Positions 17,869-26,711 of a stretch of 43,053 nt of DNA are shown in pieces (position 1 is the first letter of the stretch; every line of letters begins with the position of its first letter). The notes below the pieces were generated by a model. That model worked only from the letters and a program-made list of their open reading frames with translations, was not told where the DNA came from and did no database searches. Location: contig CALLDL010000110.1 in the NCBI GenBank assembly GCA_937998305.1, forward strand, positions 1 to 43,053, written 5' to 3'. This DNA comes from an uncultured Desulfobacterales bacterium (GTDB taxonomy: Bacteria > Desulfobacterota > Desulfobacteria > Desulfobacterales > UBA11574). Position numbers and translations under genes: made by a program.

Positions 17869-18123
17869 CATAAATACGATGACGTATTTTTATCTGGACA
17901 TTATCCCGTATAAGCGGAAGTCCAAAAGTTTAAAGTTTGAAGTGCCTAAAGTGAGCTAAAGTTGAGGAACGCGCTTTCAGTGCGAACAATTATAATTAAA
18001 ATTGATAGAATACCTTAACTTTAAGCACTTTAGTTCACTTTAGGCACTTTACACTTTTGCATACATAGAATGAATAAACCAAGTTATAAATACGTGACCG
18101 TATTTACGAATACATGTACTTAG
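17869..18123. repeat. Long inverted-repeat element, full copy
   Basis: The two arms of about 100 bp are related along their length. Each outer end has the small palindrome AAATACGxxxACGTATTT or its near form. Each arm then carries the word AAAGTGCCTAAAGTG or close to it (left 17935-17955; right, inverted, about 18025-18052). No ORF lies inside. The right arm (18012-18123) is repeated as a solo copy at 35465-35576. Confidence 0.65.
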
Positions 18124-18450
18124 ACAAAGGGGCAAACAAGCTTTGATGAGTGTCAAAATACATAAATAAGAACAAAAATCAACGGATATTCAAGCTGTTT
18201 ATTACAACGTATCAAGTGAATTGTCAAAGCGATTTCCTTTGCTCAATCTTATTGTTTTGGCGACTTCCTTCTGTGTTCAAATTCAGAAACATGTAGCTGA
18301 GCTGATGTTATTAATTGCTTAATAATGTCATAAGTTTATTTGTTTTTAGTGTTCATCTTTATAATACCTTGTAACATATAAGGTTTTATGTTATAAACAT
18401 CGGAATGATTTTTTAGATAGACTACTAAACAATGAAGGAAAATTAGATCC
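18124..18450. other. Intergenic region upstream of a small ORF
   Basis: No gene is recognised here. A perfect TATAAT stands at 18360-18365, with only a poor -35 match before it. The inverted repeat AACATA/TATGTT follows near 18374-18393. These could be the promoter and a control site of the small cysteine-containing ORF. Confidence 0.3.
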
Positions 18451-18594
18451 ATGTCGGAAAAACATCCTGAATGTCCACTGTATAATCCATTAAATTGCAA
18501 AGAATATTACAATCCCAAGCTCTGCGCATTTGTAAAAAAAGATAAAGTTTGTCTCAAAAAAAAGAAGCCAAAATCCAAAGCGAAATCGAAATAA
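18451..18594 (+). CDS. Small cysteine-containing protein, 47 residues
   Basis: The ORF encodes 47 residues. It starts MSEKHPECPLYNPLNCKEYY and has four cysteines at positions 8, 16, 26 and 34. It ends in a lysine-rich tail (KKKKPKSKAKSK). AAGGAA lies about 14 bases before the ATG, and a TATAAT box lies about 85 bases upstream. Four cysteines in this spacing could bind a metal or form disulfides, and the basic tail could touch nucleic acid or acidic lipids. It seems to resemble short hypothetical proteins of Desulfobacterales, but I cannot verify that. It stands alone between the dynamin-like gene and the AlgH gene. A coding role is likely but not proven. Confidence 0.55.
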   Translation: MSEKHPECPLYNPLNCKEYYNPKLCAFVKKDKVCLKKKKPKSKAKSK

Positions 18595-18891
18595 AGCCGT
18601 TTCACGACGCAATACAACGCTGTATTCTCTAATGGCGTGATGTTGCGACAATTCGGAATTTTAAGATCTGGAGTGGTTAAAATTTTCGCCTTCCCCTCCG
18701 GAGCGTAGGCCTTACGGGCCGGAGTCTTGAATTTGAAAATAAATGAATATTTTTCAAAGGTTTCATCTATGAAAGTATTTTCCTTGGTATCTTAAAATCT
18801 TAGTGGCAATGAGCGGGGGTTGAGAAAAGCTTTTTCAATAAATTTACAAAAATTACAAGTAAGGCGCTATATAAGGAAAATGGCAAACAAT
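18595..18891. other. Intergenic region with a GC-rich palindrome
   Basis: No gene is recognised. At 18696-18724 a compact palindrome has outer arms CTCCGG/CCGGAG and inner CGTA/TACG. A second small hairpin, AATACA/TGTATT, lies near 18613. Either could stop transcription of the small ORF, though neither has a T run. Confidence 0.35.
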
Positions 18892-19461
18892 TTATGCATG
18901 CCCGGAGATATTCATAATTAAAGCCGGATCTACGCCTATCTTTTTTAACGATGCTTCCCATCTTTCTTCAATCGGCATATCAAAAATAATATCTTCATCA
19001 ATAGGAGAGGTCAGCCATGCATTTGCTTTGATCTCTGATTCTATTTGTCCCGGTCCCCAGCCAGCACATCCAAGAGCAATTAAATATAACTTCGGCCCCC
19101 TGCCCATAGCAACATATTCTAAAATGTCTCCGGTATTGCTTAAGGCAAGCGTAGGTGTAACCATAAGAGACCCTTTCCAGCCGAATGGAGGGCCATGAAG
19201 GATAAAGATTTCACCCACATGGACCGGCCCTCCGATGTGGATTGGAGTGGATTCAACATCTGGGATAAACTCCATATTGAGCTCATTAAAAATGTCTTTT
19301 ACCATCAGAGTAGGATGGACTCTGTTGATAACAATGCCCACAGTTCCTGCTGGAGTATACTCGCAAATACATGTAACAGTTTGATAAAAATTATGATCAA
19401 CCAATAAGGGCATGGCCATTAGCAACTGCCCTTTAAGAGAATCTATGGAATTATTTTCCAT
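18892..19461 (-). CDS. AlgH/YqgE family protein
   Basis: This 189-residue protein belongs to the AlgH/YqgE (DUF179) family. The signature regions are present: GQLLMAMPLLVDHNFYQTV at the N-terminus, then GTVGIVINRVHPTL, IHIGGPVHVGEIFILH and the glycine-rich ALGCAGWGPGQIESEI. Length and order match the family. The biochemical role is not established; in Pseudomonas the name comes from alginate regulation. It is a single gene, divergent from the glycerate kinase gene. Confidence 0.93.
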   Translation of the reverse strand: MENNSIDSLKGQLLMAMPLLVDHNFYQTVTCICEYTPAGTVGIVINRVHPTLMVKDIFNELNMEFIPDVESTPIHIGGPVHVGEIFILHGPPFGWKGSLMVTPTLALSNTGDILEYVAMGRGPKLYLIALGCAGWGPGQIESEIKANAWLTSPIDEDIIFDMPIEERWEASLKKIGVDPALIMNISGHA

Positions 19462-19579
19462 TTTCTACTCCGCTTTTTTCTCAGCGATAAATTATCCGAG
19501 CCTTGAATGAGTGAAAACTTTTTAAAGGATACGTTTATCTTCGATTCTTGTCAAGAACGCTGGACCAAACATTTTATAT

Positions 19580-19608
19580 TTGACAGCTGAAACCGTTCAA
19601 CATAATAA
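19580..19608 (+). promoter_or_regulatory. Putative promoter of the glycerate kinase gene
   Basis: TTGACA is followed by TAATAA after 17 bases, or by CATAAT after 15. It lies about 75-100 bases before the start codon. Confidence 0.4.
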
Positions 19609-19683
19609 TTTCATATAAATTTATTATATAGAATCCTTCAAAATTATCTGTGCAAGATTCAATTTGTTTTATACAGGTCTCTT

Positions 19684-21027
19684 ATGAATTCGGAATCAAA
19701 AACAATTTCATCGATGAGAAAAGATGCTGTCGAAATCTTTTATAAGGCTCTAAAAGCTGTGCAACCCGGTATCGCCATCAAGCGACACTGCAAGTTTGAC
19801 GGTAAAACTCTTTTGATTGGTCATCGTTCATATCATCTTGCTCGATATAAAAATCTATATGTATTGGGCGCAGGAAAAGCCACAGCACCAATGGCTGCAG
19901 CCATAGAAGATATGATTGATGAAAAAATTACAGACGGCATTATTACTGTAAAATTCGGTCATGTGGCTGATTTAAAGTATATCAATCTCATAGAAGCGGG
20001 CCATCCGATACCTGACGAAAATGGAATACGAGGCGCATCTGCCATCCTAAATTTTGCGAAAAATGTAGAAAAAGATGATCTTATATTATGCCTCATTTCA
20101 GGAGGAGGATCCGCATTGATGCCGTTCCCCTATGACGGCCTTACCCTTAAGGACAAACAGGATACCATCAAAATACTCCTTTCCTGCGGTGCTACCATTC
20201 ATGAAATCAATACGATAAGAAAGCACATTTCTAAAATAAAGGGGGGGCGACTTGCGCAGGCGGTATATCCTGCCACACTTGTTACCCTAATACTTTCGGA
20301 TGTTGTGGGGGATGATCTCGACGTTATCGCATCGGGCCCCACAGTACCGGATTCAAGCTCTTTTTACGACTGCGGGAATATTTTCGACAGGTACAACATT
20401 ATCGACAAAATACCCAAAAATATACTGAATCATATTGAATCTGGTATTTCAGGTGATATTGATGAAACGCCAAAACCGCATGATCCTGTTTTTGATAGAA
20501 CTTATAATTTGATTATCGGAAATAACGTTGAATCCTTAATGTCCGCCAAAGAAAAAGCCGAAAACTTAGGGTATAATGTTCTTCTACTATCTTCAATGAT
20601 CGAGGGAGAAACCCGATTTATCGCTCAAGTCCATGGAGCCATCGCCAGAGAGATCATTAAAACCGGCAATCCCCTCCCTTTACCGGCCTGCATACTTTCC
20701 GGCGGTGAAACCACGGTAACCATTACAGGCAATGGTCTGGGAGGACGGAATCAGGAGTTTGCGCTATCTGCATCAATAGATATTTCCGGCAAAAAAAATA
20801 TCGTTATGCTGAGCGGCGGTACTGATGGTACAGATGGTCCTACAGATGCAGCCGGGGCTTTTTCGGACACCTTTACGCTTAAACGTGCCGAAGAAATGGG
20901 ATTGGATCCGTATCGTTTTCTGGCAAACAATGACTCATATCATTTTTTTCAAAAACTTGGAGACCTATTCATAACCGGTCCAACCAATACCAATGTCATG
21001 GATTTGAGGATTGTACTCGTCACTTAA
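19684..21027 (+). CDS. Glycerate 2-kinase (MOFRL/GckA-TtuD family)
   Basis: The 447-residue protein matches the GckA/TtuD type of glycerate kinase, which phosphorylates D-glycerate to 2-phosphoglycerate using ATP. The first domain shows LGAGKATAPMAAAIE, EAGHPIPDENG, LISGGGSALMPFP and the catalytic-region lysine in HEINTIRKHISKIKGGRLA. SDVVGDDLDVIASGPTVPD follows. The C-terminal MOFRL domain has LSGGETTVTITGNGLGGRNQEFAL, GGTDGTDGPTDAAGAF and the end LFITGPTNTNVMDLRI. It is a lone gene with a promoter-like site upstream, and a copy of the 172-bp repeat lies directly after its stop. It could serve serine-cycle, glyoxylate or sugar-acid metabolism; the window does not say which. Confidence 0.93.
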   Translation: MNSESKTISSMRKDAVEIFYKALKAVQPGIAIKRHCKFDGKTLLIGHRSYHLARYKNLYVLGAGKATAPMAAAIEDMIDEKITDGIITVKFGHVADLKYINLIEAGHPIPDENGIRGASAILNFAKNVEKDDLILCLISGGGSALMPFPYDGLTLKDKQDTIKILLSCGATIHEINTIRKHISKIKGGRLAQAVYPATLVTLILSDVVGDDLDVIASGPTVPDSSSFYDCGNIFDRYNIIDKIPKNILNHIESGISGDIDETPKPHDPVFDRTYNLIIGNNVESLMSAKEKAENLGYNVLLLSSMIEGETRFIAQVHGAIAREIIKTGNPLPLPACILSGGETTVTITGNGLGGRNQEFALSASIDISGKKNIVMLSGGTDGTDGPTDAAGAFSDTFTLKRAEEMGLDPYRFLANNDSYHFFQKLGDLFITGPTNTNVMDLRIVLVT

Positions 21028-21048
21028 TTTTGTACTAAAAAATTATTA

Positions 21049-21219
21049 AGTGTCCATCCAGAAATGAGGATTTTTGTTCAAGATCAAGGCATGCGAGAAA
21101 TATAACCGCAGGTGCCCCGCAGGAAATGCCCTTGGGGTGCATATAATTGATATTCCGAGGATTATTTTTTGAGCATAACACAGAAATTGGGCAAAAAGAC
21201 CATTTATGGATGGATACTA
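21049..21219. repeat. 172-bp dispersed palindromic repeat, copy 2
   Basis: This copy is closely similar to copies 1 and 3, with the left end AGTGTCCATCCAGAAATGAG and right end, inverted, TAGTATCCATCCATAAATG. The central hairpin GGTGCCCCGCAGGAAATGCC is identical to that of the other copies. It lies between the convergent glycerate kinase and histidine kinase genes, ending 15 bases short of the latter's stop codon. Confidence 0.88.
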
Positions 21220-21234
21220 TTTAAGCCAGCGCGA

Positions 21235-23682
21235 CTATGGTTCCTTACCTAATATCTCTCTGATTTTACGAGATAGCTGTATCACATTAAACGGTTTCTG
21301 TATAAAACCATTACAGCCTCGATCTATTATTTCAGCCGCTAGTCCATCTATGCTGTAACCACTGGAAAGAAGAACTCTGATTTCAGGATCTATCTTTTTG
21401 AGCCTGTCATACGTCTCGCCCCCTCCCATGCCAGGCATTATCATGTCTAAAATAACCATAACAATTCGGTTTCTGTTTTTCTGATAGACGTCAATCGCCT
21501 CTTTGCCGCTCCTTGCCAAAAGGGGCATGTAACCCAGACTTGCCAAGATCTGGCTGCAAACATCGATAATCATGTCTTCGTCATCAACTAGAAGGATTGT
21601 GCCAGTGCCCTTCAATGTTTTTTGATTCATCAGCATGTCTTGCTTAACTTCCTTTGTAGACGCCGGCAGAAAAATATTAAAGGCGCTTCCCTTATCGATC
21701 TTACTGTAGACGTTAATAATACCGCCATGATTCTTTACGATGCCGTATGCAGAGGCTAGACCTAAACCTGTACCTCTACCGATATCCTTAGTCGTAAAAA
21801 ACGGATCGAATATCCTTTTCTTAATATTATCATCCATTCCTGTTCCGGTGTCTGTAACGGATATCTTTACATAATTGCCACCTTTTAGAGAAAAATATCG
21901 GGTATAATTATTATCAAGTGTTACGTTTTCTGTTTGAAGATATAACTCCCCTCCTCCAGGCATTGCCTGGCTGGCGTTCACATAAAGATTTAACAGCACC
22001 TGCTCAATTTGGCTTGTATCGGCTTCCACTCTCCAAAGATCTTTTTGATAGTTACTATAAATTCTGATCTCTTTTTTGGTTCTATTAAACATCTCCGAAC
22101 TTTTTCTCATCACATCATTAATAACGATGGGTTTGACTTCATATTTACCGCCTTTTGCTAGCCCTAAAAGCTGCTTTGTGAGATCTGCTCCACTTTGAAC
22201 ATACTTTTCAATGTTTTTTAATCTTTCATGGTGCGGATGGTCGGAACTCAAATCAAAAGCCATAAGCGATGTGTTCCCTAATATTCCCATGAGCAAGTTG
22301 TTGTAATCATGGGCGATACCTCCAGCCAGTGTGCCGATGGCTTCCATTTTCTGGGCCTGATGGATTTGTGCTTCCAGCTTTTTCTGCTCACGAATATCTC
22401 GTAAATTAACGACACTACCTGCGGGTTGGTCTTCTCTATCATAGAATATGGCGCTACTAATACTAACTGGAACAACATCACCTGACTTCGTGTTTTGGTG
22501 TGTTTGTATGGCCAATAGATTCTCTCCGGCAAGAAGTTTCTTTATCATTTCATGAGTTTCGGGATGATCTTTCTTGGGGATGAACATATCCATTCTTTTA
22601 CCCAAACACTCCTCTATAGTCCACCCAAAAACATTGGTAAATGTGGGGTTCAGATAGGTCACCTTCCCCGCCTTATCATAAACGATAACCGAATCAGGGT
22701 TTGCTTCTAACACTGTACGATATTTATTCTCACTCTCTCGAAGGGCTTCTTCAGCCTGTTTGCGGATTGAAATCTCTTTCTGTGCTTTTTCGTACAACCG
22801 GGCATTATCGATTGCTATTGCAGCAGATCCGGCCAGTGGCTCCAGTAGCGCCAAGTCTTTTTTGTTGAAGCGTTCGGTTTGACTATCCACAACCTGGAGA
22901 ACACCGATCACATCTCCCTTAACCCGCAATGGGACAGAAAGGATGGATCGCATATCCCGTCCTATCAATAGGTCAACCTCTTTATAGTGTCTCTCATCAT
23001 CTGAGGTTTCCGGGGCTATTAAGCTTTCACCGTGTCTTGCCACCCATCCGGCAAGACCTTCTCCAGATGCCAAGCGCCAACCAATCAACGTTTCTCCATA
23101 CGTTCCGGCGGCTTGTTTGCAAACGAGTTCCTCGGTTCCTTCCTCTATAAGCCATATAGAGCATCCCATCACATCCATCAAACGCCGGACTTCTTCTAAA
23201 ACAGTAACAAACACCTGATCTAACTTGAGGCTGGAATTAAACATCTGAGTCGCCTTATGGTGCAAGCTCAACTCACTATCCCGAAACTTTAATGCCTCTT
23301 TGGCGCTGAGCTGGGCTGTTACATCATTTATGATGACGATGCTATTATCGTCTTTCTTGCCGGAAAATAAAAATCTTGCGCTAACAATATGTTCATTCAA
23401 TCCCAGAGGGTATTCTTCATCTATGGCTTCCAGCTTATCCTTTGCTGTTTTCATAGTTTTAATTACCCTTGAACGGTCATCTATCGAAAACATCCGGGTG
23501 AAATCTGATCCTATCAAGTTTTTCATAGAAACATCGCAAAAGGAAAGTGCTGCCGAATTGGCATAAATGATTCTTCCTTGAAAATCGACGATTAAAATTC
23601 CTTCCGAAATCTTTTCTAATATAAAATCAATTAGTTTTTTATCCGCCAAAAATTCCTTAATTTTTTCTCTCATGTCACGCAT
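21235..23682 (-). CDS. Cytosolic hybrid sensor histidine kinase (PAS-GAF-PAS-HisKA-HATPase-REC)
   Basis: This 815-residue signal protein has no transmembrane segment. In order: a PAS domain (about 15-130, [18 protein letters not shown]), a GAF domain (about 155-300, [15 protein letters not shown]), a second PAS (about 315-430), and a HisKA helix pair with the phosphorylated His in [11 protein letters not shown]. An ATPase domain follows with N box [14 protein letters not shown] and G boxes DTGTGM and [11 protein letters not shown]-terminal receiver domain carries the phospho-acceptor Asp in [11 protein letters not shown]. The layout suits sensing of redox, a small ligand or a cofactor in the cytosol. 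No partner regulator with an output domain is adjacent, so phosphate probably passes to a protein encoded elsewhere. It is a single gene. Confidence 0.93.
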   Translation of the reverse strand: MRDMREKIKEFLADKKLIDFILEKISEGILIVDFQGRIIYANSAALSFCDVSMKNLIGSDFTRMFSIDDRSRVIKTMKTAKDKLEAIDEEYPLGLNEHIVSARFLFSGKKDDNSIVIINDVTAQLSAKEALKFRDSELSLHHKATQMFNSSLKLDQVFVTVLEEVRRLMDVMGCSIWLIEEGTEELVCKQAAGTYGETLIGWRLASGEGLAGWVARHGESLIAPETSDDERHYKEVDLLIGRDMRSILSVPLRVKGDVIGVLQVVDSQTERFNKKDLALLEPLAGSAAIAIDNARLYEKAQKEISIRKQAEEALRESENKYRTVLEANPDSVIVYDKAGKVTYLNPTFTNVFGWTIEECLGKRMDMFIPKKDHPETHEMIKKLLAGENLLAIQTHQNTKSGDVVPVSISSAIFYDREDQPAGSVVNLRDIREQKKLEAQIHQAQKMEAIGTLAGGIAHDYNNLLMGILGNTSLMAFDLSSDHPHHERLKNIEKYVQSGADLTKQLLGLAKGGKYEVKPIVINDVMRKSSEMFNRTKKEIRIYSNYQKDLWRVEADTSQIEQVLLNLYVNASQAMPGGGELYLQTENVTLDNNYTRYFSLKGGNYVKISVTDTGTGMDDNIKKRIFDPFFTTKDIGRGTGLGLASAYGIVKNHGGIINVYSKIDKGSAFNIFLPASTKEVKQDMLMNQKTLKGTGTILLVDDEDMIIDVCSQILASLGYMPLLARSGKEAIDVYQKNRNRIVMVILDMIMPGMGGGETYDRLKKIDPEIRVLLSSGYSIDGLAAEIIDRGCNGFIQKPFNVIQLSRKIREILGKEP

Positions 23683-23963
23683 ACCCTCTAAACGGATTTA
23701 TCTTTCTATATTTACAATATCTTTAACTTGAGTAACTATATCTTTGGTAACTATAAAATAATATTGTCTACTAAATCAAGACTCAAATAATGATATTAAT
23801 TTTTTGATATAAATGACAATAATTTTACAATCATTTGATAAAAACTTTGGAAATTCTATGGGCAGGGTTGACATCTCCTTTTTAGGAAAATGCTTGAATA
23901 ATACATTTTTGAATAATAGGATGAAAACAAATATTGAATATATATTTTACGAAACGTTAAATT

Positions 23964-24404
23964 ATGCGTGCAGTGATACAAAGAGTAACGTCAAGTTCTG
24001 TAACCGTAGGGGATGAATTGGTTGGTAAAATCGGTAAAGGACTTTTAGTGCTTTTAGGGGTTGCAACATCGGATAAAATCGATGATGCCAAATACCTAGC
24101 AGACAAGATTGTTAACTTAAGAATTTTTGAAGATGAAAACCATAAATTGAACCGTTCTTTATTTGACATGGGTGGTGAAATGCTGGTCGTTTCACAGTTC
24201 ACTTTGCTGGGAGATTGTAAAAAAGGGCGACGCCCCTCATTTGTGAAAGCTGCACCTTTTGAACTGGCCAATGAACTGTACCAGCAATTTATTGAACGCG
24301 TACGTCAGAAAGGCGTTACTGTAAAAACCGGTCGTTTTCAGGCCAGGATGGAAGTATCTTTGATCAACGATGGACCGGTAACGCTTATCGTGGAAAGCAA
24401 ATAG
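23964..24404 (+). CDS. dtd: D-aminoacyl-tRNA deacylase
   Basis: Dtd hydrolyses D-aminoacyl-tRNAs (and mischarged glycyl-tRNA-Ala), recycling tRNA and protecting translation. At 146 residues it has the usual length. It begins [18 protein letters not shown] and carries the active-site motif [25 protein letters not shown], and the Gly-cisPro region [12 protein letters not shown] at the end. The ATG at 23964 matches the normal N-terminus. A direct repeat TTGAATAATA (about 23894 and 23909) precedes it, but I cannot assign a clear promoter. Confidence 0.96.
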   Translation: MRAVIQRVTSSSVTVGDELVGKIGKGLLVLLGVATSDKIDDAKYLADKIVNLRIFEDENHKLNRSLFDMGGEMLVVSQFTLLGDCKKGRRPSFVKAAPFELANELYQQFIERVRQKGVTVKTGRFQARMEVSLINDGPVTLIVESK

Positions 24405-24536
24405 TCAATAAACTCGGATTCCGACGATTCGGAACGAACTATGCACTTTGTTTTAAATTTTGTGTTTATTTTGGCAAAACTTTTTCCATTCTGCCAAATA
24501 TTTTTGGTTCAGGCTTGTCTATATTAGGTTTTATGA

Positions 24537-25754
24537 ATGCTAAAATTAGCCTTTAAATTCACCTCCTGCCTTCTTCTTTTTCTTCTACCTTTTGTTAAAA
24601 CAACGAATCTTTATTGCGGGAGATTGGATGATTTAGAGCATCTTATCGGCGACCGGGACGCCGTCCTGGTCGCCGATCCAAAAGGTCATATTGTTTTTTC
24701 AAAAAATGTGGATATTCAGCTCATTCCTGCATCGGCACTGAAGATATTCACCGCGCTTGTGGCCATTCATTATCTTGGCCTTGATTATAAGTTTTTCACA
24801 GAATTTTACATGGACCGTCATTCAAATATCAAAATAAAAGGCTATGGCGATCCGCTTCTCATCTCAGAAACTGTTGTGGAAATGATCCATCACCTTTCCA
24901 TGAAACTTTGTGCCAAATACAGCATTATTAACGATCTTATCCTTGATGATTCATATTTTGGCGTGCCAACCGTGATCCCCGGGGTAAATGTATCATACGA
25001 ACCTTATGATGCTCCTAACGGCGCTTTGTGTGTAAATTTCAACACGGTTAATTTCAAACGCAACAAAAACGGCGTTTATGTCAGTGCTGAATCGCAAACG
25101 CCGCTGTTGCCGTTTATACTATCCAGGGTTAAGGCTTCTCAAATGGATCACGGAAGAATTGTGCTTTCCAGCCAAAGAAATGAGATTACGCTTTATGCCG
25201 GACATCTTTTTTTATACTTCTTAAAAAAAGAAGGGATTCGGTTAAACGAGAGTATAAGGTTGGGAAAGGTTCAAAAAGAAGCAGATAAACTCATCTATAG
25301 ATATGTTTCCAGTTATTCATTAATTCAGACCCTATCGAAACTTCTCGAATATTCAAACAACTTTCTTGCCAATCAGCTGCTCATTACCGTTGGGGCAAAA
25401 GTATATGGCCCTCCCGGGAATTTAGAAAAAGGGGTTCGTGCCGCTTTGATGTACGCAAAAAACATCCTTGAAATTGATCATGTTCAAATTGAAGAAGGTT
25501 CCGGAATATCGAGAAAAAATCAGATTTCAGCAAGGGACTTCTATAAAATACTCAATGCATTTAAACCGCATTATTTTCTTATGCGGCAAACGGATAGAAT
25601 GTACTATAAGACCGGAACCCTTAAGGGAATCCATACCAGATCCGGCTATATCAAAAAGAAAAATGGAGAGTTGTATCCTTTTGTTTTGATGATAAATACC
25701 CCAGGCAAGTCTCCGGAACCGATGATGGATATAATTCAGCGTGAATTGCACTAG
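24537..25754 (+). CDS. dacB: D-alanyl-D-alanine carboxypeptidase/endopeptidase, S13 family
   Basis: This 405-residue penicillin-binding protein of the DacB (PBP4) type trims or opens peptidoglycan cross-links in the periplasm. A hydrophobic N-terminal stretch of about 20 residues should act as the export signal. The three active-site motifs are present: SxxK as SALK in LIPASALKIF, SxN as SNN in LEYSNNFLANQLL, and KTG in YYKTGTLKGIHTRSG. The region between the first two motifs is shorter than in E. coli PBP4. The stop codon TAG is the first triplet of a 172-bp repeat copy, so the natural C-terminus may have been altered; the last residues before it are IIQRELH. The symbol is by family only. 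Confidence 0.88.
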   Translation: MLKLAFKFTSCLLLFLLPFVKTTNLYCGRLDDLEHLIGDRDAVLVADPKGHIVFSKNVDIQLIPASALKIFTALVAIHYLGLDYKFFTEFYMDRHSNIKIKGYGDPLLISETVVEMIHHLSMKLCAKYSIINDLILDDSYFGVPTVIPGVNVSYEPYDAPNGALCVNFNTVNFKRNKNGVYVSAESQTPLLPFILSRVKASQMDHGRIVLSSQRNEITLYAGHLFLYFLKKEGIRLNESIRLGKVQKEADKLIYRYVSSYSLIQTLSKLLEYSNNFLANQLLITVGAKVYGPPGNLEKGVRAALMYAKNILEIDHVQIEEGSGISRKNQISARDFYKILNAFKPHYFLMRQTDRMYYKTGTLKGIHTRSGYIKKKNGELYPFVLMINTPGKSPEPMMDIIQRELH

Positions 25755-25923
25755 TGTCCATCCATAAATTATGATATTTGTTCAAGATCAAGGCATGCCC
25801 AAAAAATAACCACAGGTGCCCCGCAGGAAATGCCCTTGGGGTGCATATAGTTGATATTCCGAGGATTATTTTTTGAGCATAACGCAGAGATTGGGCAAAA
25901 AGACCATTTAGGGATGGACACTA
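25752..25923. repeat. 172-bp dispersed palindromic repeat, copy 3
   Basis: This copy has the cleanest ends: TAGTGTCCATCCATAAAT on the left and its near-exact inversion on the right (one change), both ending in TA. The central hairpin is the same as in copies 1 and 2. It fills the whole gap between the convergent dacB and folE2 genes. Its first three bases are the dacB stop codon, and its right end is two bases from the folE2 stop. Confidence 0.9.
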
Positions 25924-25925
25924 AA

Positions 25926-26711
25926 CTATAGATAGGGGTCATGCCCGCTTGTTATAGAAGCATAGGCACTATGGTTATGGATAGATTCGAAATTTTCAGC
26001 ACTCACGGAAAACCAAGTTATATTGCTGTCTTTTTTCAGTTTATCAGCAACATCTCTCACAATATCTTCAACAAATTTGGGATTCGAAAAACCTTTTTCT
26101 GTAACATGTTTTTCATCTACCCGTTTCAGTACCGAATATACTTCACATGATGCGGCATCTTCCACCAGCTCAATCATATCTTCAATCCAGATAAATTTGT
26201 TAAAGCGTGTGCTAAGACGAACTTGACCGCGCTGATTGTGGGCGCCTGATTCACTGATTTCTTTTGAACAGGGACAAACGGAAGAGATGGGAACAACGAC
26301 TACGGATACGAGGTCAACCTTACCTTCCGGGTCGCTTGATCCTAAAAAACTGCAGATATAATCCATTAAACCGGGAGATTTGCTGACCGGAGATGTTTTT
26401 TCAATGAAATAGGGAAAGGTTACTTCAATATTGGCTGAAGCTGCATTAAGATACTCTTTCATCTCCTCAAGAATAACGGAAATCTTTTTTAAGGAAACTT
26501 CCGGTCGGAACAGATGCAACATTTCCACAAAACGGCTCATGTGAGTCCCTTTGTAATTGTGGGGCAAATCAACATACATGTTTATGGAAGCAACCGTATG
26601 TTGAATGTTGTTCCTTCGATCAAGGACGGTTATGGGATATTTAAGATCCTTTATCCCCACCTTATCAATTGGAATGTTGCGATAATCGAATTGATTTTGG
26701 ATATCTTTCAT
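25926..26711 (-). CDS. folE2: GTP cyclohydrolase I, type IB
   Basis: FolE2 converts GTP to dihydroneopterin triphosphate, the entry to folate and to queuosine precursors, using a metal more flexibly than the zinc enzyme FolE. The 261-residue protein shows the type IB features: THMSRFVEMLHLF near residue 58, VVVPISSVCPCSKEIS with the conserved cysteine, SGAHNQRGQVRLS, and a C-terminal ESIHNHSAYASI. Its ATG overlaps the stop codon of the upstream ttcA-like gene (ATGA), so the two are translated together. It is the last gene of the long psd to folE2 run. Confidence 0.95.
   Translation of the reverse strand: MKDIQNQFDYRNIPIDKVGIKDLKYPITVLDRRNNIQHTVASINMYVDLPHNYKGTHMSRFVEMLHLFRPEVSLKKISVILEEMKEYLNAASANIEVTFPYFIEKTSPVSKSPGLMDYICSFLGSSDPEGKVDLVSVVVVPISSVCPCSKEISESGAHNQRGQVRLSTRFNKFIWIEDMIELVEDAASCEVYSVLKRVDEKHVTEKGFSNPKFVEDIVRDVADKLKKDSNITWFSVSAENFESIHNHSAYASITSGHDPYL

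Noticed and set aside
23813-24016. Plus-strand frame of 67 codons before dtd
   Set aside because: It overlaps the start of dtd in another frame and has no family features.
14391-25923. The 172-bp repeats as a CRISPR array or attachment sites
   Set aside because: The copies are kilobases apart, palindromic and without spacers, cas genes or an integrase.
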